From Chloroflexota bacterium (lineage in GTDB: Bacteria > Chloroflexota > Anaerolineae > Anaerolineales > UBA11579), in the NCBI GenBank assembly GCA_019456165.1, contig VRUJ01000003.1, forward strand, positions 62,001-126,000: a stretch of DNA of 64,000 bases. The letters run 5' to 3'. A model generated the notes under the pieces. It saw only the letters and a program-made list of their open reading frames with translations. It did not search any database and was not told the DNA's origin. Positions 7,048-14,554 of the stretch are shown piece after piece. Each line of letters begins with the position of its first letter. Within the stretch, counting starts at the first letter, position 1. A program made the position numbers and the translations under genes.

Positions 7048-9176
7048 GTAATAATTTCTGGTTGGATTGGGCTGGAATGACCATATCGCTGATCAACACC
7101 ATTCTCTTGATTTGGCTTGGCCTGACAGTTTTACTGAATGCTGAACGGCGCACTTGGGGAGCTTGGGTTGCAGGAGGAGGGCTTATCTTAGGCGGCTTTT
7201 TCTTCTTTGGGCATTCAGCAATATTGGGTTTCGGCTTAGACAACCCTTCACGAGGACTAAACTTTTGGTGGTCGGTGGGTTGGGTGCCGGTTGTGGCGCT
7301 ACCATTTGTCTGGTATGTAATCATGCTCTGGTACGCAGGTTTTTGGGGCGATAGTAATACTTCTCTCTACCGAAGACAAAAAAGCTGGTTTGTTTTCACT
7401 ATCCTGCTCGCGATCCTCCTATTTGGAATTTTCTTCTTAGCGAATCCGCTATCTTCGTATGAAGACATTGGGAATCTAGACAGCATCTCCTCACCTAATC
7501 TGTTTGGAATACCTGCGGTAATTTTACTTTACCCAGTGTATATCATGCTCAACATAGCTTTATCACTGGATGCCCTAAGGAGGCCCGGGCCGACCGAAAG
7601 GGTAATGGGTGATCTGGCCCGTCAAAGAGCTCGACCTTGGTTAATTGCAACATCCCTAGCCTTGTTGTTGGTCAGCCTTCTGGTAGCCACAGTAATAATT
7701 TGGATTCTGCAAAATTCTGGGGGAACTCGCCTCCTATTCCGCCAGGCTTATATTGTCGCTTGGTTCGATCTTTCTATAGAGTTACTTATTGGTGCTGCGA
7801 CAATCACTCTAGGTCAAGCTATAGTTGCATATGAGATTTTTACAGGTAAAGCATTACCCCGGCGGGGCTCTCTCCGTCAATGGCGCCGAGCAATTATTCT
7901 TGCAGTCGGGTATGGAGCACTAGTTAGCTGGAGTTTAGCCAACAACATTCGTCCAATCTACTCACTTTTACTAACCACCCTACTGATGACAATTTTTTAT
8001 GCTTTGCTCAGCTGGAGATCATATACTGAACGTGAGCGCTACATCAAAAATTTACGTCCTTTCGTTAGTAGTCAAGGATTATTCGATCAAATTCTTACAA
8101 AGCCATTAAATTCCCCCACAGAAATCGACTTGCAAACCCCCTTTGAAGCATTATGCAAAGATGTCCTTGGGACCCAGAGAGCTTTTTTGATTGCGGTAGG
8201 ATCTCTTGCTCCACTCGTCGGATCACACCTTACCTACCCTAACTATTTAACTGCGGATTTCGACTCGATGAGCCAAATAGTCCGACTATTTGATTCGCCT
8301 CAGCCGAGTTGGGTTGCGATTAACCCTCAGCAATACTCAGGAGCAACCTGGGCAGTTCCCCTTTGGAGCGAACGCGGCCTGATTGGAATTCTATTATTGG
8401 GCGAGAAGCGCGATGGAGGGCTTTACACACAAGAAGAAATTGAAATCGCTCAAACCAGCGGAGAAAGATTAATTGATACTAAAGCCAGTTCAGAGATTTC
8501 CCAACGTTTAATGGTTCTTCAACGACAACGCCTCGCTGAAAGTCAGCTGATCGATCAAAGGACACGTCGAGTTCTGCACGATGAAGTACTCCAGCAACTG
8601 CATGCCGCGATGTTAAAGCTAGTAAGCGAACAGAGCAAGCCCAATGGCGGAACTTCAGAGGTTATCGAAATGCTTGCTGGGGCTCACAACCAAATTTCCA
8701 ATCTGCTTCGGGATATGCCAACCACTACGCTGCCAGAAATTTCTAAATTAGGTTTGGTTGGAGCATTACGCAAAGTAGTTGAAGAGGAATTCGGAATTGC
8801 TTTCGAGGAAGTGTACTGGAACGTAGAACCTCTGGCCGAAAGGGAGACCCAGGACATATCGTCTCTAACGGCCGAAGTGCTCTATTACGCTGCGCGAGAA
8901 GCGATTCGTAATGCAGCACGTCATGGCAGCCAGGGAAAAGGTAACCGTCCTTTGCATTTGAAGATTTCAGTTATGCAAAATGTAAAATATGGTGGCATTG
9001 AAATGCAGATTGAAGATGATGGTATGGGAGTTAAGGCTGGCGCGATAGACAATAGCAGCAGCGGTCAGGGGCTAGCTTTACACAGCACGATGATGGCAGT
9101 TGTTGGTGGGGAATTGGTCTTTGAGAGCTTACCCGGAGAGTACACGCGCGTATCACTTACTTTACCTACGGGGTAG
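7044..9176 (+). CDS. Membrane sensor histidine kinase (7TM-like, GAF, HisKA_3-type)
   Basis: 710-aa kinase partnered with the preceding response regulator. The first ~330 residues hold about nine membrane helices, so the signal is probably sensed in or at the membrane. A GAF-like domain follows (~345-490). The phosphoacceptor is H512 in VLHDEVLQQLH, the NarX/DesK (HisKA_3) type that fits a NarL-family regulator. The ATPase domain has the N box EAIRNAARHG, the G1 box DDGMGV and a GQGLALHS G2 box. Start at ATG 7044 gives the 4-nt ATGA overlap; an in-frame ATG at 7023 is less likely. No terminator is obvious after it. Confidence 0.92.
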   Translation: MSNNFWLDWAGMTISLINTILLIWLGLTVLLNAERRTWGAWVAGGGLILGGFFFFGHSAILGFGLDNPSRGLNFWWSVGWVPVVALPFVWYVIMLWYAGFWGDSNTSLYRRQKSWFVFTILLAILLFGIFFLANPLSSYEDIGNLDSISSPNLFGIPAVILLYPVYIMLNIALSLDALRRPGPTERVMGDLARQRARPWLIATSLALLLVSLLVATVIIWILQNSGGTRLLFRQAYIVAWFDLSIELLIGAATITLGQAIVAYEIFTGKALPRRGSLRQWRRAIILAVGYGALVSWSLANNIRPIYSLLLTTLLMTIFYALLSWRSYTERERYIKNLRPFVSSQGLFDQILTKPLNSPTEIDLQTPFEALCKDVLGTQRAFLIAVGSLAPLVGSHLTYPNYLTADFDSMSQIVRLFDSPQPSWVAINPQQYSGATWAVPLWSERGLIGILLLGEKRDGGLYTQEEIEIAQTSGERLIDTKASSEISQRLMVLQRQRLAESQLIDQRTRRVLHDEVLQQLHAAMLKLVSEQSKPNGGTSEVIEMLAGAHNQISNLLRDMPTTTLPEISKLGLVGALRKVVEEEFGIAFEEVYWNVEPLAERETQDISSLTAEVLYYAAREAIRNAARHGSQGKGNRPLHLKISVMQNVKYGGIEMQIEDDGMGVKAGAIDNSSSGQGLALHSTMMAVVGGELVFESLPGEYTRVSLTLPTG

Positions 9177-9228
9177 AGAAACAATCCATCATTAGATAGT
9201 TTTATTTCCACATTTATGATCCCGGAAA

Positions 9229-9648
9229 TCATTCCCCAATTAATTGCAAAACTAGTGATCTCTGCCGGGGGCGATTATCAAAATCCACAAAGATTATTTG
9301 CTGCCAGGTACCCAGCGTCAAGCGGTTTTCCACAAAAGGAATGGTAATTGAAGCCCCAAGAAGAGCAGCGCGAACGTGGCTGTGCCCATTTCCATCTCCC
9401 CAGCGGGCATTATGTTCATAATGTCGTTGAGGGTCAACAATCTCATCAAACAAACGCCGCAAGTCGCTCACACAACCCGATTCGTATTCAATGGTAGTCA
9501 ATCCGCTTGTGGATGATTGACAAAAAATAGTCGCGATTCCATTTGATAAATCACTCTGCTCTACCTGCTCCGCTACTTGGCTGGTGATATCGATGATATC
9601 GGAGTTTCCTCTGGTCGATAGGTCAATACCTAAATTTTTTACTGGCAT
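9229..9648 (-). CDS. YjbQ family protein (UPF0047)
   Basis: 139-aa member of the YjbQ family, reported to show weak thiamine-phosphate synthase activity; its true role is unsettled. The family signature is visible as HNARWGDGNGHSHVRAALLG, with conserved His residues that bind metal or phosphate, and SSTSGLTTIE earlier. Length is normal. AAGGAGAG lies about 7 nt before the ATG. It is directly downstream of the sirtuin gene on the same strand (19-nt gap), so the two are probably co-transcribed. Confidence 0.9.
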   Translation of the reverse strand: MPVKNLGIDLSTRGNSDIIDITSQVAEQVEQSDLSNGIATIFCQSSTSGLTTIEYESGCVSDLRRLFDEIVDPQRHYEHNARWGDGNGHSHVRAALLGASITIPFVENRLTLGTWQQIIFVDFDNRPRQRSLVLQLIGE

Positions 9649-9667
9649 ACAATATCTCTCCTTTGAA

Positions 9668-10411
9668 TTAGTCTTCCTTCCAAACCTGCTGAACCAATTC
9701 TGGCAAAATCTTTCCTGCCAGTCCAGTTAGCGCATAATTTGCATATTGTGTCAGTGGAGTTTCGTCTGGGTTGACCTCCACCACTAGAGCTCCAGATTGT
9801 AAAGCTTGCACCGCCAACGATGCCGCTGGCTGAACAATCGATGAAGTGCCAACTGAAAAGAATATTTCTGAATCTTGTGAAGCTTCTACTGCTAATTCTA
9901 AAGCATCATGCGGCAGCCCCTCTCCAAACCAAACAACATCCGGTCGCAAGTATGCTCCGCAATTGGGGCATCTAGGTGGTTCTTCTTCTTTATCGACCCA
10001 ACTAGAAACAATTCTGCTATTCTCAGAACATTTGGTGCGCAAAATATTTCCATGCAGTTCAATTATATTCTGGCTGCCTGCCTTGGCATGTAATCCATCC
10101 ACGTTTTGTGTGATTAGAGTGAATATGTTCACTTTTTTCTCAAATTCTACAATTGCTGTGTGCGCAGGATTTGGCATAGATTCCCTAACCAATCCACGCC
10201 TCCACTCATACCAATTCCACACCAGGCGCGGATTTCGCCGGAAGGCCTCAAGGGTTGCTAAATCACTTGGATCGTATTTCGCCCATAAGCCCGTTTGGGC
10301 TACACGAAATGTTGGTATGCCGCTCTCAGCAGAGACTCCCGCACCTGTAAGCACAGTAATCTTAGCTGCATTCTTGATGCCGTGGATTAATTTCCTGGGG
10401 ATATCAAACAT
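9668..10411 (-). CDS. cobB: SIR2 family NAD-dependent protein deacylase
   Basis: 247-aa sirtuin removing acyl groups from lysines with NAD+. Seen: GAGVSAESGIPTFR (23-36), TQNVDGLHAKAG (101-112) and catalytic H120 in ELHG. Y68 and R71 (YEWR) form the Tyr-x-x-Arg signature of class III sirtuins that accept succinyl and malonyl groups, so desuccinylation is likely. The zinc module is unusual: the second pair CPNC (148-151) is intact, but the first pair has only C128, followed by SENSR where a second Cys is expected. Start at 10411 matches the family N-terminus; no strong ribosome site is visible. Confidence 0.92.
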   Translation of the reverse strand: MFDIPRKLIHGIKNAAKITVLTGAGVSAESGIPTFRVAQTGLWAKYDPSDLATLEAFRRNPRLVWNWYEWRRGLVRESMPNPAHTAIVEFEKKVNIFTLITQNVDGLHAKAGSQNIIELHGNILRTKCSENSRIVSSWVDKEEEPPRCPNCGAYLRPDVVWFGEGLPHDALELAVEASQDSEIFFSVGTSSIVQPAASLAVQALQSGALVVEVNPDETPLTQYANYALTGLAGKILPELVQQVWKED

Positions 10412-10445
10412 ACTGTTTATCCCATTATCACTTACGAATATTCTT

Positions 10446-10544
10446 TCAGCAAAATAAACTCCATTTAAGGTTATTTCGTAATGTGAAACTATTATCCGGG
10501 TTCAATGTGAATGCTCCTAAAGGCAAAAAAATTTTATCTTGCAT
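10446..10544 (-). CDS. Possible 32-aa leader ORF upstream of cobB
   Basis: A short minus-strand ORF (ATG 10544 to TGA 10446) begins about 6 nt after the predicted start point of the minus-strand promoter at 10557-10585 and ends 34 nt before cobB. The peptide is MQDKIFLPLGAFTLNPDNSF and continues for 12 residues. It has no recognisable homology and no ribosome site, so it would have to be translated as a near-leaderless message. It may be fortuitous. Confidence 0.25.
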   Translation of the reverse strand: MQDKIFLPLGAFTLNPDNSFTLRNNLKWSLFC

Positions 10545-10556
10545 AAACACCTACCT

Positions 10557-10585
10557 AGTTTAGTGTACCCAATCCACGCTGTCAA
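10557..10585 (-). promoter_or_regulatory. Candidate sigma-A promoter for cobB-yjbQ
   Basis: On the minus strand TTGACA (10585-10580), a 17-nt spacer, and TAAACT (10562-10557). It is divergent from the promoter at 10603-10630 and would give a ~140-nt leader before cobB. Confidence 0.5.
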
Positions 10586-10602
10586 TCACAATGATACAAC
10601 CG

Positions 10603-10630
10603 TTGACAATTAGACCGTTTGTTCTATAAT
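10603..10630 (+). promoter_or_regulatory. Consensus sigma-A promoter for the radical SAM gene
   Basis: TTGACA (10603-10608), 16-nt spacer, TATAAT (10625-10630): both hexamers match consensus. The predicted start near 10637 rules out an upstream in-frame start codon at 10619 and supports ATG 10661. Confidence 0.85.
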
Positions 10631-10660
10631 TGCGGGGTAAATAATCTCAATAAAAGAGCC

Positions 10661-11797
10661 ATGAACAAGTTGAAGTTATTATCCCAGGATATGCAAGTTG
10701 AACAAGATGGTGAGACTGGTTGCTCTCCTATCGTAAATGGAAAGCAGCTAGATACAATTCCTGTTAGCAAACTTGTAATGCCTAATGGGAAAAGTCTAAA
10801 GGTCTTGAAAACCATGCAGACATCAGCTTGTGAGCGAGATTGTTTTTACTGCCCTTTCCGAGCTGGCCGGGATATGAAGAGGGATACCCTAAAGCCCGAT
10901 GATCTAGCTAGACTTCTAATGGAGATGCATTTCGCAAAACTTGTTGAAGGTTTATTTCTCAGTTCGGGCATAATTAAAGGTGGTGTTAGCACACAGGATA
11001 AATTGATCGACACAGCTGAAATTCTGCGTACTAAATACAAATATAAAGGTTATATCCACTTAAAGATAATACCGGGAGCAGAAAAAGATCAAGTCGAGCG
11101 CGCCATGCACCTGGCAAACCGAATCTCCTCAAACCTTGAGGCGCCAAACCCCGCGCGATTACAAATGTTAGCCCCCCACAAACAATTTTCCAATGAATTG
11201 CTTAACCCTCTAATTTGGGCACAAGAAATCAGGATAAATCAATCACCCCACAAAACTTGGAATGGCCGTTGGCCTTCAACTACAACCCAATTTGTCGTTG
11301 GCGCAGTCGGGGAAAATGATCTAGAATTACTCTCAACAACCGATTTCCTTTACCGCCAGCCACGGCTTCAGCGAGTATATTTTTCAGCATTTAACCCTAT
11401 CGCAGATACCCCTTTAGATGATCAACCTGCGACTACTCCCATCCGAGAGAAGCGTCTTTATCAATCCTCCTTCTTAATAAAGAATTACGGTTTCAGTTTA
11501 GAAGACTTGCCTTTTGACGAAAGTGGAAATTTACCCAAAAGCATCGACCCAAAATTAGCCTGGGCGCGCACAAACCTGCAAAACGAACCGGTGGAGATCA
11601 ACAGAGCCAGCCGCGAACAGTTGCTGCGTGTGCCTGGAATTGGTCCCAAAGGGGCCAATATGATTATTAATACTCGGGGAATTGGCAAGTTGAGGACTCA
11701 ATTAGATTTGAAAAAGATCGGCATCCATCCTAGACGAGCAGCACCATTTATCCTATTGGAAGGCAAACGACCTGCTTTCCAGCATCAGATGCTATAA
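10661..11797 (+). CDS. Radical SAM protein with C-terminal helix-hairpin-helix (putative DNA modification/repair)
   Basis: 378-aa radical SAM protein. The [4Fe-4S] cluster motif is C57-x3-C61-x2-C64 (ACERDCFYC). The C-terminal part has a helix-hairpin-helix DNA-binding motif (LLRVPGIGPKGANMIINTRG). This matches the family annotated as putative DNA modification/repair radical SAM protein, which in many genomes sits beside a uracil-DNA glycosylase-like partner. Here no partner is adjacent; the next gene is an SRAP protein, also linked to DNA damage. The start is set by the promoter at 10603-10630. The reaction catalysed is not established. Confidence 0.85.
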   Translation: MNKLKLLSQDMQVEQDGETGCSPIVNGKQLDTIPVSKLVMPNGKSLKVLKTMQTSACERDCFYCPFRAGRDMKRDTLKPDDLARLLMEMHFAKLVEGLFLSSGIIKGGVSTQDKLIDTAEILRTKYKYKGYIHLKIIPGAEKDQVERAMHLANRISSNLEAPNPARLQMLAPHKQFSNELLNPLIWAQEIRINQSPHKTWNGRWPSTTTQFVVGAVGENDLELLSTTDFLYRQPRLQRVYFSAFNPIADTPLDDQPATTPIREKRLYQSSFLIKNYGFSLEDLPFDESGNLPKSIDPKLAWARTNLQNEPVEINRASREQLLRVPGIGPKGANMIINTRGIGKLRTQLDLKKIGIHPRRAAPFILLEGKRPAFQHQML

Positions 11798-11802
11798 TAT
11801 TA

Positions 11803-11822
11803 TTTGCCGAGTTAATGGCAAA
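11803..11822. promoter_or_regulatory. 6-bp inverted repeat between radical SAM and SRAP genes
   Basis: TTTGCC (11803-11808) and GGCAAA (11817-11822) flank an 8-nt spacer, 5 nt after the radical SAM stop codon. There is no T-run, so it is either a weak terminator or an operator for the SRAP gene. Confidence 0.3.
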
Positions 11823-11855
11823 CGATATTAATGAGTGTAAGGTTCGATAGCCAAC

Positions 11856-12530
11856 ATGTGTGGACGATTTACTATTACTGCAGATCCTGCTGCCATCCAG
11901 GAAGCCTTCCCTTGGGCGAAAGTACCCCCAGAGATGCAACCTCGCTACAATGTCGCCCCCTCACAACCGGTGGCTGTAATTCCTAATGACGGCAAGAATA
12001 AAATTGATTATTTTATTTGGGGGCTAATTCCATCTTGGGCCAAAAACCCCGCAATCGGCAACCGTATGATAAACGCTCGCGGAGAGACTCTAGCAGATAA
12101 ACCATCCTTCAGAGCAGCTTATAAACGCCGCTGCTGCTTAATTATCGCGGATGGTTTTTATGAGTGGGTCAAAAACCCTGGTCAAAAAGCCAAAGTACCC
12201 TATTATATTCAATTGGAGTCTCAAGAACCGTTTGGAATGGCTGGCTTATGGGAAGTCTGGTTTTCACCAGACGGCTCGGAGATAAAATCCTGCACAATTA
12301 TTACCACTTCACCGAATGATAAAATTTCTAAGCTTCACAATCGCATGCCTGTCATACTGCCAAAATCCGCACATTCAGTATGGTTAGAGCGCGAAGATCA
12401 AAAACCTGAGCAACTCAACACCCTGCTCAAAGCATACCCTGCCGGAGAAATGGTCCACCACCCAGTATCTTCTACAGTAAATAATCCTAAAAACGATATT
12501 GTCGAATGTACCCAGCCAGTAATTATCTAA
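11856..12530 (+). CDS. SRAP domain protein (HMCES/YedK family)
   Basis: 224-aa SRAP protein, which forms a covalent DNA-protein crosslink at abasic sites in single-stranded DNA and shields them. The catalytic Cys2 (MCGRFTI) becomes N-terminal after Met removal. Other family motifs are RYNVAPSQPV, NARGETLADKPSFR, IIADGFYEW (active-site Glu) and LHNRMPVIL (active-site His). Length is typical. It follows a DNA-linked radical SAM gene on the same strand, and the pair may form a small DNA-repair group (inference). Confidence 0.95.
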   Translation: MCGRFTITADPAAIQEAFPWAKVPPEMQPRYNVAPSQPVAVIPNDGKNKIDYFIWGLIPSWAKNPAIGNRMINARGETLADKPSFRAAYKRRCCLIIADGFYEWVKNPGQKAKVPYYIQLESQEPFGMAGLWEVWFSPDGSEIKSCTIITTSPNDKISKLHNRMPVILPKSAHSVWLEREDQKPEQLNTLLKAYPAGEMVHHPVSSTVNNPKNDIVECTQPVII

Positions 12531-12595
12531 TTACTTACCCAGTTAGATTGAGTGTCCTAAAATAACATACTAATGATTCCAACAAAGGTGTTTCT

Positions 12596-13318
12596 ATGAC
12601 TGAGCGTTTATATCAAACCGATAGCTATCTTCAAGAATTTGAAGCGGTGGTTACTGAATTGGATCAAGAAAACCACGGGGTGATACTTGATAGAACCACT
12701 TTTTACCCAGGTGGTGGAGGTCAGCCGGCTGATCACGGTACATTGAAGGCTGAAAGTACAGCTTTTGAAGTCAAAGGTTCAAAAATGATTGCTGGTAGAC
12801 TAGTCCATCTAATTGGAGGAGAACTACAATTGCCAAACCTTGGAACAAAGATCATTGGAAAAATTGATTGGACCAAACGATTCCAATTAATGCGCACACA
12901 TACCGCCATGCACATACTGTGTGGAGTTGTTTTTCGTGATTACAATGCGCTCGTTACTGGGGGTAATATGGAGCCTTTGAAAGGTCGCATGGACTTTGAA
13001 TTCGAGTCAATGCATCGCGAACTCATCAATGAGATTAAAAATTCCATAAACTTAGAAGTATCAAAAGGACGCGATCTTAACGTTAAGATAATACCCCGGG
13101 ACGAGGCATTTCAAATCCCAGATTTGATTCGTACAAAGATAAACTTATTACCTGAAGGAATTCAAGAGGTCCGTGTGGTTGAGATCCAAGGGCTTGATTT
13201 ACAAGCTGACGGGGGTACTCATGTTCAAAACACTTCGGAAGTTGGTGAGATAAAAATCACGGATTACAAAAGCAAGGGAAAAATTAATAAACGCATATAC
13301 GTTGAACTTCCTGCATAA
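12596..13318 (+). CDS. Alanyl-tRNA editing protein AlaX family
   Basis: 240-aa free-standing editing domain related to the AlaRS C-terminal region; it hydrolyses mischarged tRNA(Ala). Zinc ligands are H102 and H106 (RTHTAMHIL) and H209 in ADGGTHV. The Cys normally four residues before that last His is Asp (D205) here. The N-terminal glycine-rich TTFYPGGGGQP motif is intact. AAAGGTG lies 8 nt before the ATG. It sits upstream of the rpsF operon but is separated by 131 nt with its own hairpin. Confidence 0.9.
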   Translation: MTERLYQTDSYLQEFEAVVTELDQENHGVILDRTTFYPGGGGQPADHGTLKAESTAFEVKGSKMIAGRLVHLIGGELQLPNLGTKIIGKIDWTKRFQLMRTHTAMHILCGVVFRDYNALVTGGNMEPLKGRMDFEFESMHRELINEIKNSINLEVSKGRDLNVKIIPRDEAFQIPDLIRTKINLLPEGIQEVRVVEIQGLDLQADGGTHVQNTSEVGEIKITDYKSKGKINKRIYVELPA

Positions 13319-13372
13319 TTATTGAAACCTGCCCTACCCAAAAGTATTTCTTTATGTTAAACTTTACCTCAG

Positions 13373-13394
13373 GAGCCACGCGAATGCGTGGCTC
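13373..13394 (+). promoter_or_regulatory. rpsF leader hairpin, possible S6:S18 regulatory RNA
   Basis: A perfect 9-bp hairpin (GAGCCACGC/GCGTGGCTC, loop GAAT) lies 55 nt before rpsF. It is followed by a second pairing region (CCTGG near 13405 with CCAGG near 13420) and a CCG (13441-13443 area) close to the ribosome site. Leaders of rpsF operons in many bacteria bind the S6:S18 complex through a CCG-containing stem. The match here is by position and general shape only. Confidence 0.45.
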
Positions 13395-13449
13395 ACTTTC
13401 CGCTCCTGGCTCACTCAAACCAGGGGCTATCCCGTGGAGAGGATAAATT

Positions 13450-13761
13450 ATGCGAAACTATGAAGTCGCCTTCATCGTTCACCCAGATTTGGACGACACA
13501 GCCTTCCAGGAAGTTATTGATCGAGTAAAGGGATGGATAACAGATGGAGGTGGAAAGATCACAAACGTAGACCTTTGGGGGAATCGTAAATTGGCATACG
13601 AGATCCGCAAGCAAACAGAAGGCCAATATATCATCATGCAAACTGAAATGGAACCTACATTTTTCGGAGAACTGGAACGCAATCTCAAACTCCAGGAATC
13701 AATCATGCGCTTTATGATTAGCTCTGCAAATTTGCAAATTGAGACTCCAAAAAAGGAATAA
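13450..13761 (+). CDS. rpsF: 30S ribosomal protein S6
   Basis: 103-aa S6, binding S18 and 16S rRNA in the small-subunit platform. MRNYEVAFIVHPDLDD, the KLAYEIRKQTEG segment and a C-terminal ESIMRFMI are all family features. GAGAGGA precedes the ATG. First gene of rpsF-ssb-rpsR, the standard bacterial order. rplI does not follow rpsR here. Confidence 0.97.
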   Translation: MRNYEVAFIVHPDLDDTAFQEVIDRVKGWITDGGGKITNVDLWGNRKLAYEIRKQTEGQYIIMQTEMEPTFFGELERNLKLQESIMRFMISSANLQIETPKKE

Positions 13762-13794
13762 ATTTAGGATAATTAGCTAAAGGAGGTTTTGAAT

Positions 13795-14202
13795 ATGGCT
13801 CGCGGACTAAATAAAGTTATGCTCATTGGCAACTTGGGAAGAGACCCAGAAATGCGCTATACCCCATCTGGGCGCCCTGTAACAACCTTCAGTTTAGCAA
13901 CCAACCGCACATGGAAAACAACTGATGGCGAGCGCCGGAATGAAACCGAGTGGTTTAATATTGTGGCTTGGGGGAGTCTCGCAGAAATATGCAATAAATA
14001 CCTCAACAAAGGTCGGCAAGTTTACGTTGAAGGACGCCTTCAAACCCGGCGTTGGGAAGACGATGACGGTAACAAACACCAAAATATCGAAGTCGTTGCC
14101 AAAGAAATGGTGATGTTAGGAGATAAACCCAAATCTGACGAAGACGATGATGAGGCTAATGAAAGCAACGAATTCGAAGAAGACGATGAATTTCCATTTT
14201 GA
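13795..14202 (+). CDS. ssb: Single-stranded DNA-binding protein
   Basis: 135-aa SSB with an OB fold (MLIGNLGRDPEMRYTPSGR, TEWFNIVAWGSLAEIC, VYVEGRLQTRRW) and the acidic C-terminal tip DDEFPF that recruits replication and repair proteins. ATG 13795 is 8 nt after AAAGGAGG. A TTG at 13789 is also in frame but too close to the ribosome site. Lies between rpsF and rpsR. Confidence 0.97.
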   Translation: MARGLNKVMLIGNLGRDPEMRYTPSGRPVTTFSLATNRTWKTTDGERRNETEWFNIVAWGSLAEICNKYLNKGRQVYVEGRLQTRRWEDDDGNKHQNIEVVAKEMVMLGDKPKSDEDDDEANESNEFEEDDEFPF

Positions 14203-14277
14203 TTGCTCTATCAACCTTCCGATTAACAATCAACTTGTAAATGTTTATTAGTATCAATGATTAGATAGGAGAATAGT

Positions 14278-14544
14278 ATGAGTGAAAGACCCAGGAGAAA
14301 ATCAGGCGGCAAAGGACGGCGGTATTATTCCCCCCCGCGAAAATGTTCGTTTTGCTCCGATAAAACTTTATTGATTGATTATAAAAAAATTGACCTCTTG
14401 CGCAGTTATACAGGCAGTGAAGGAAAAATACGTCCTCGCCGCCAAACTGGAAACTGCTCAAAGCACCAAAGGCGAATAGCATCGGCAATAAAACGCGCCC
14501 GGCATATGGCTTTGCTCCCATTTGCAGGCGATAGTTTGAGGTAA
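14278..14544 (+). CDS. rpsR: 30S ribosomal protein S18 (zinc-type)
   Basis: 88-aa S18 with a basic N-terminus and conserved core (IDYKKIDLLRSYTGSEGKI, then GNCSKHQRRIASAIKRAR). The Cys pair in RKCSFC and the later Cys in GNCSKHQ mark the zinc-binding (C+) form, as opposed to the Cys-free form in zinc-independent S18. Third gene of the rpsF operon. Confidence 0.97.
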   Translation: MSERPRRKSGGKGRRYYSPPRKCSFCSDKTLLIDYKKIDLLRSYTGSEGKIRPRRQTGNCSKHQRRIASAIKRARHMALLPFAGDSLR

Positions 14545-14554
14545 ACTCACGAAC

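Noticed and set aside
9846-10457. 203-codon plus-strand frame opposite cobB
   Set aside because: The minus strand encodes a sirtuin with all main motifs; the opposite frame is a composition shadow without a ribosome site.
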